Source of the DNA: an uncultured Eubacteriales bacterium
Lineage (GTDB): Bacteria; Bacillota; Clostridia; Christensenellales; Borkfalkiaceae
NCBI GenBank assembly: GCA_902797515.1
Contig: CADBSX010000046.1
Coordinates: 1 to 5,506 of the forward strand
DNA: 5,506 nucleotides
Direction: 5' to 3'
Under the pieces are notes generated by a model. The model made no database searches and was not told the origin of the DNA. It saw only the letters and a list, made by a program, of their open reading frames with translations. Positions 5,415 through 5,506 of this stretch are shown one piece after another; position 1 is the first letter of the stretch; every line of letters begins with the position of its first letter. Made by a program: the position numbers and the translations under genes.

Positions 5415-5506
5415 CCTTTTTGCAAAGCGAAACGAGCGTTTCGACGTGTTTCGTCTGAGGAAACATATCATAAGTCTTTATGGTTTCTATTTCGTAGCCG
5501 CCGCTC
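5374..5506 (-). CDS. TrmA/RlmD-family RNA (uracil-5-)-methyltransferase, C-terminal fragment
   Basis: Only the last 43 codons plus stop are in the window. The translation begins SGGYEIETIKTYDMFPQTKH and continues VETLVSLCKK. It matches the C-terminal end of SAM-dependent 5-methyluridine methyltransferases: the strand before D-x-F-P-x-T-x-H-V-E, whose Glu is the catalytic base that removes the C5 proton, then a final helix. The nucleophilic cysteine motif would lie upstream, outside the window. After the helix the protein carries a tail VYSDRRVGQTPAL. Its first part (VYSDRRVG) is encoded by the right arm of the 22-bp inverted repeat and looks like an addition from the repeat. The fragment cannot tell rRNA (RlmD/RlmCD) from tRNA (TrmA) specificity, so no symbol is given. 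Confidence 0.88.
   Translation of the reverse strand, partial: SGGYEIETIKTYDMFPQTKHVETLVSLCKKVYSDRRVGQTPAL

Noticed and set aside
5428..5443. CGAAACG-AG-CGTTTCG inverted repeat
   Set aside because: It is short, lies within conserved methyltransferase codons, and is well explained by chance.

Overview
The window looks like a chromosomal segment of an uncultured, probably gut-associated Bacillota (Clostridia-type) bacterium. This rests on strong AGGAGG-type ribosome binding sites, one consensus sigma-A-type promoter, a STAS anti-sigma antagonist next to a membrane diguanylate cyclase, and an apparently cytoplasmic pectin-type GH28 enzyme clustered with Gfo/Idh/MocA-type genes. The taxonomy is inference. 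All supported genes lie on the minus strand, so transcription runs from high to low coordinates.

Region 5374-5506 holds the last 43 codons of a TrmA/RlmD-family RNA uracil-5-methyltransferase. It is followed by about 226 bp of non-coding DNA (5148-5373) packed with repeats: two 40-bp direct repeats (37/40 identical), each followed by a stem-loop. One of these is a perfect 22-bp inverted repeat that straddles the methyltransferase stop codon and encodes part of its C-terminal tail.

Region 2886-5147 holds three genes that look like one operon: a seven-helix membrane diguanylate cyclase (GGDEF), a stand-alone nucleoside phosphorylase/nucleosidase-fold protein, and a small STAS-domain protein. 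The gaps are 57 and 60 bp with no terminator seen. The combination suggests a signalling module, but the link is inferred from order alone.

Region 2556-2885 (330 bp) is non-coding. It carries a rho-independent terminator for the STAS operon nested in a larger imperfect inverted repeat (2689-2816), then a strong promoter (TTGAAA-N17-TATAAT) firing into the next cluster.

Region 1-2555 is a carbohydrate cluster: a GH28 enzyme with an N-terminal FN3-like domain and no signal peptide; a 248-residue protein that resembles the C-terminal domain of Gfo/Idh/MocA dehydrogenases without the Rossmann domain; and, overlapping it by one base, a Gfo/Idh/MocA Rossmann-domain gene that is frameshifted about 20 bp before the window edge. 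The cluster probably processes imported pectic oligosaccharides inside the cell.

The best candidates for something undescribed are the paired structured repeats at 5194-5414, the cyclase-nucleosidase-STAS operon, and the separately encoded dehydrogenase-like domains behind the GH28 gene.
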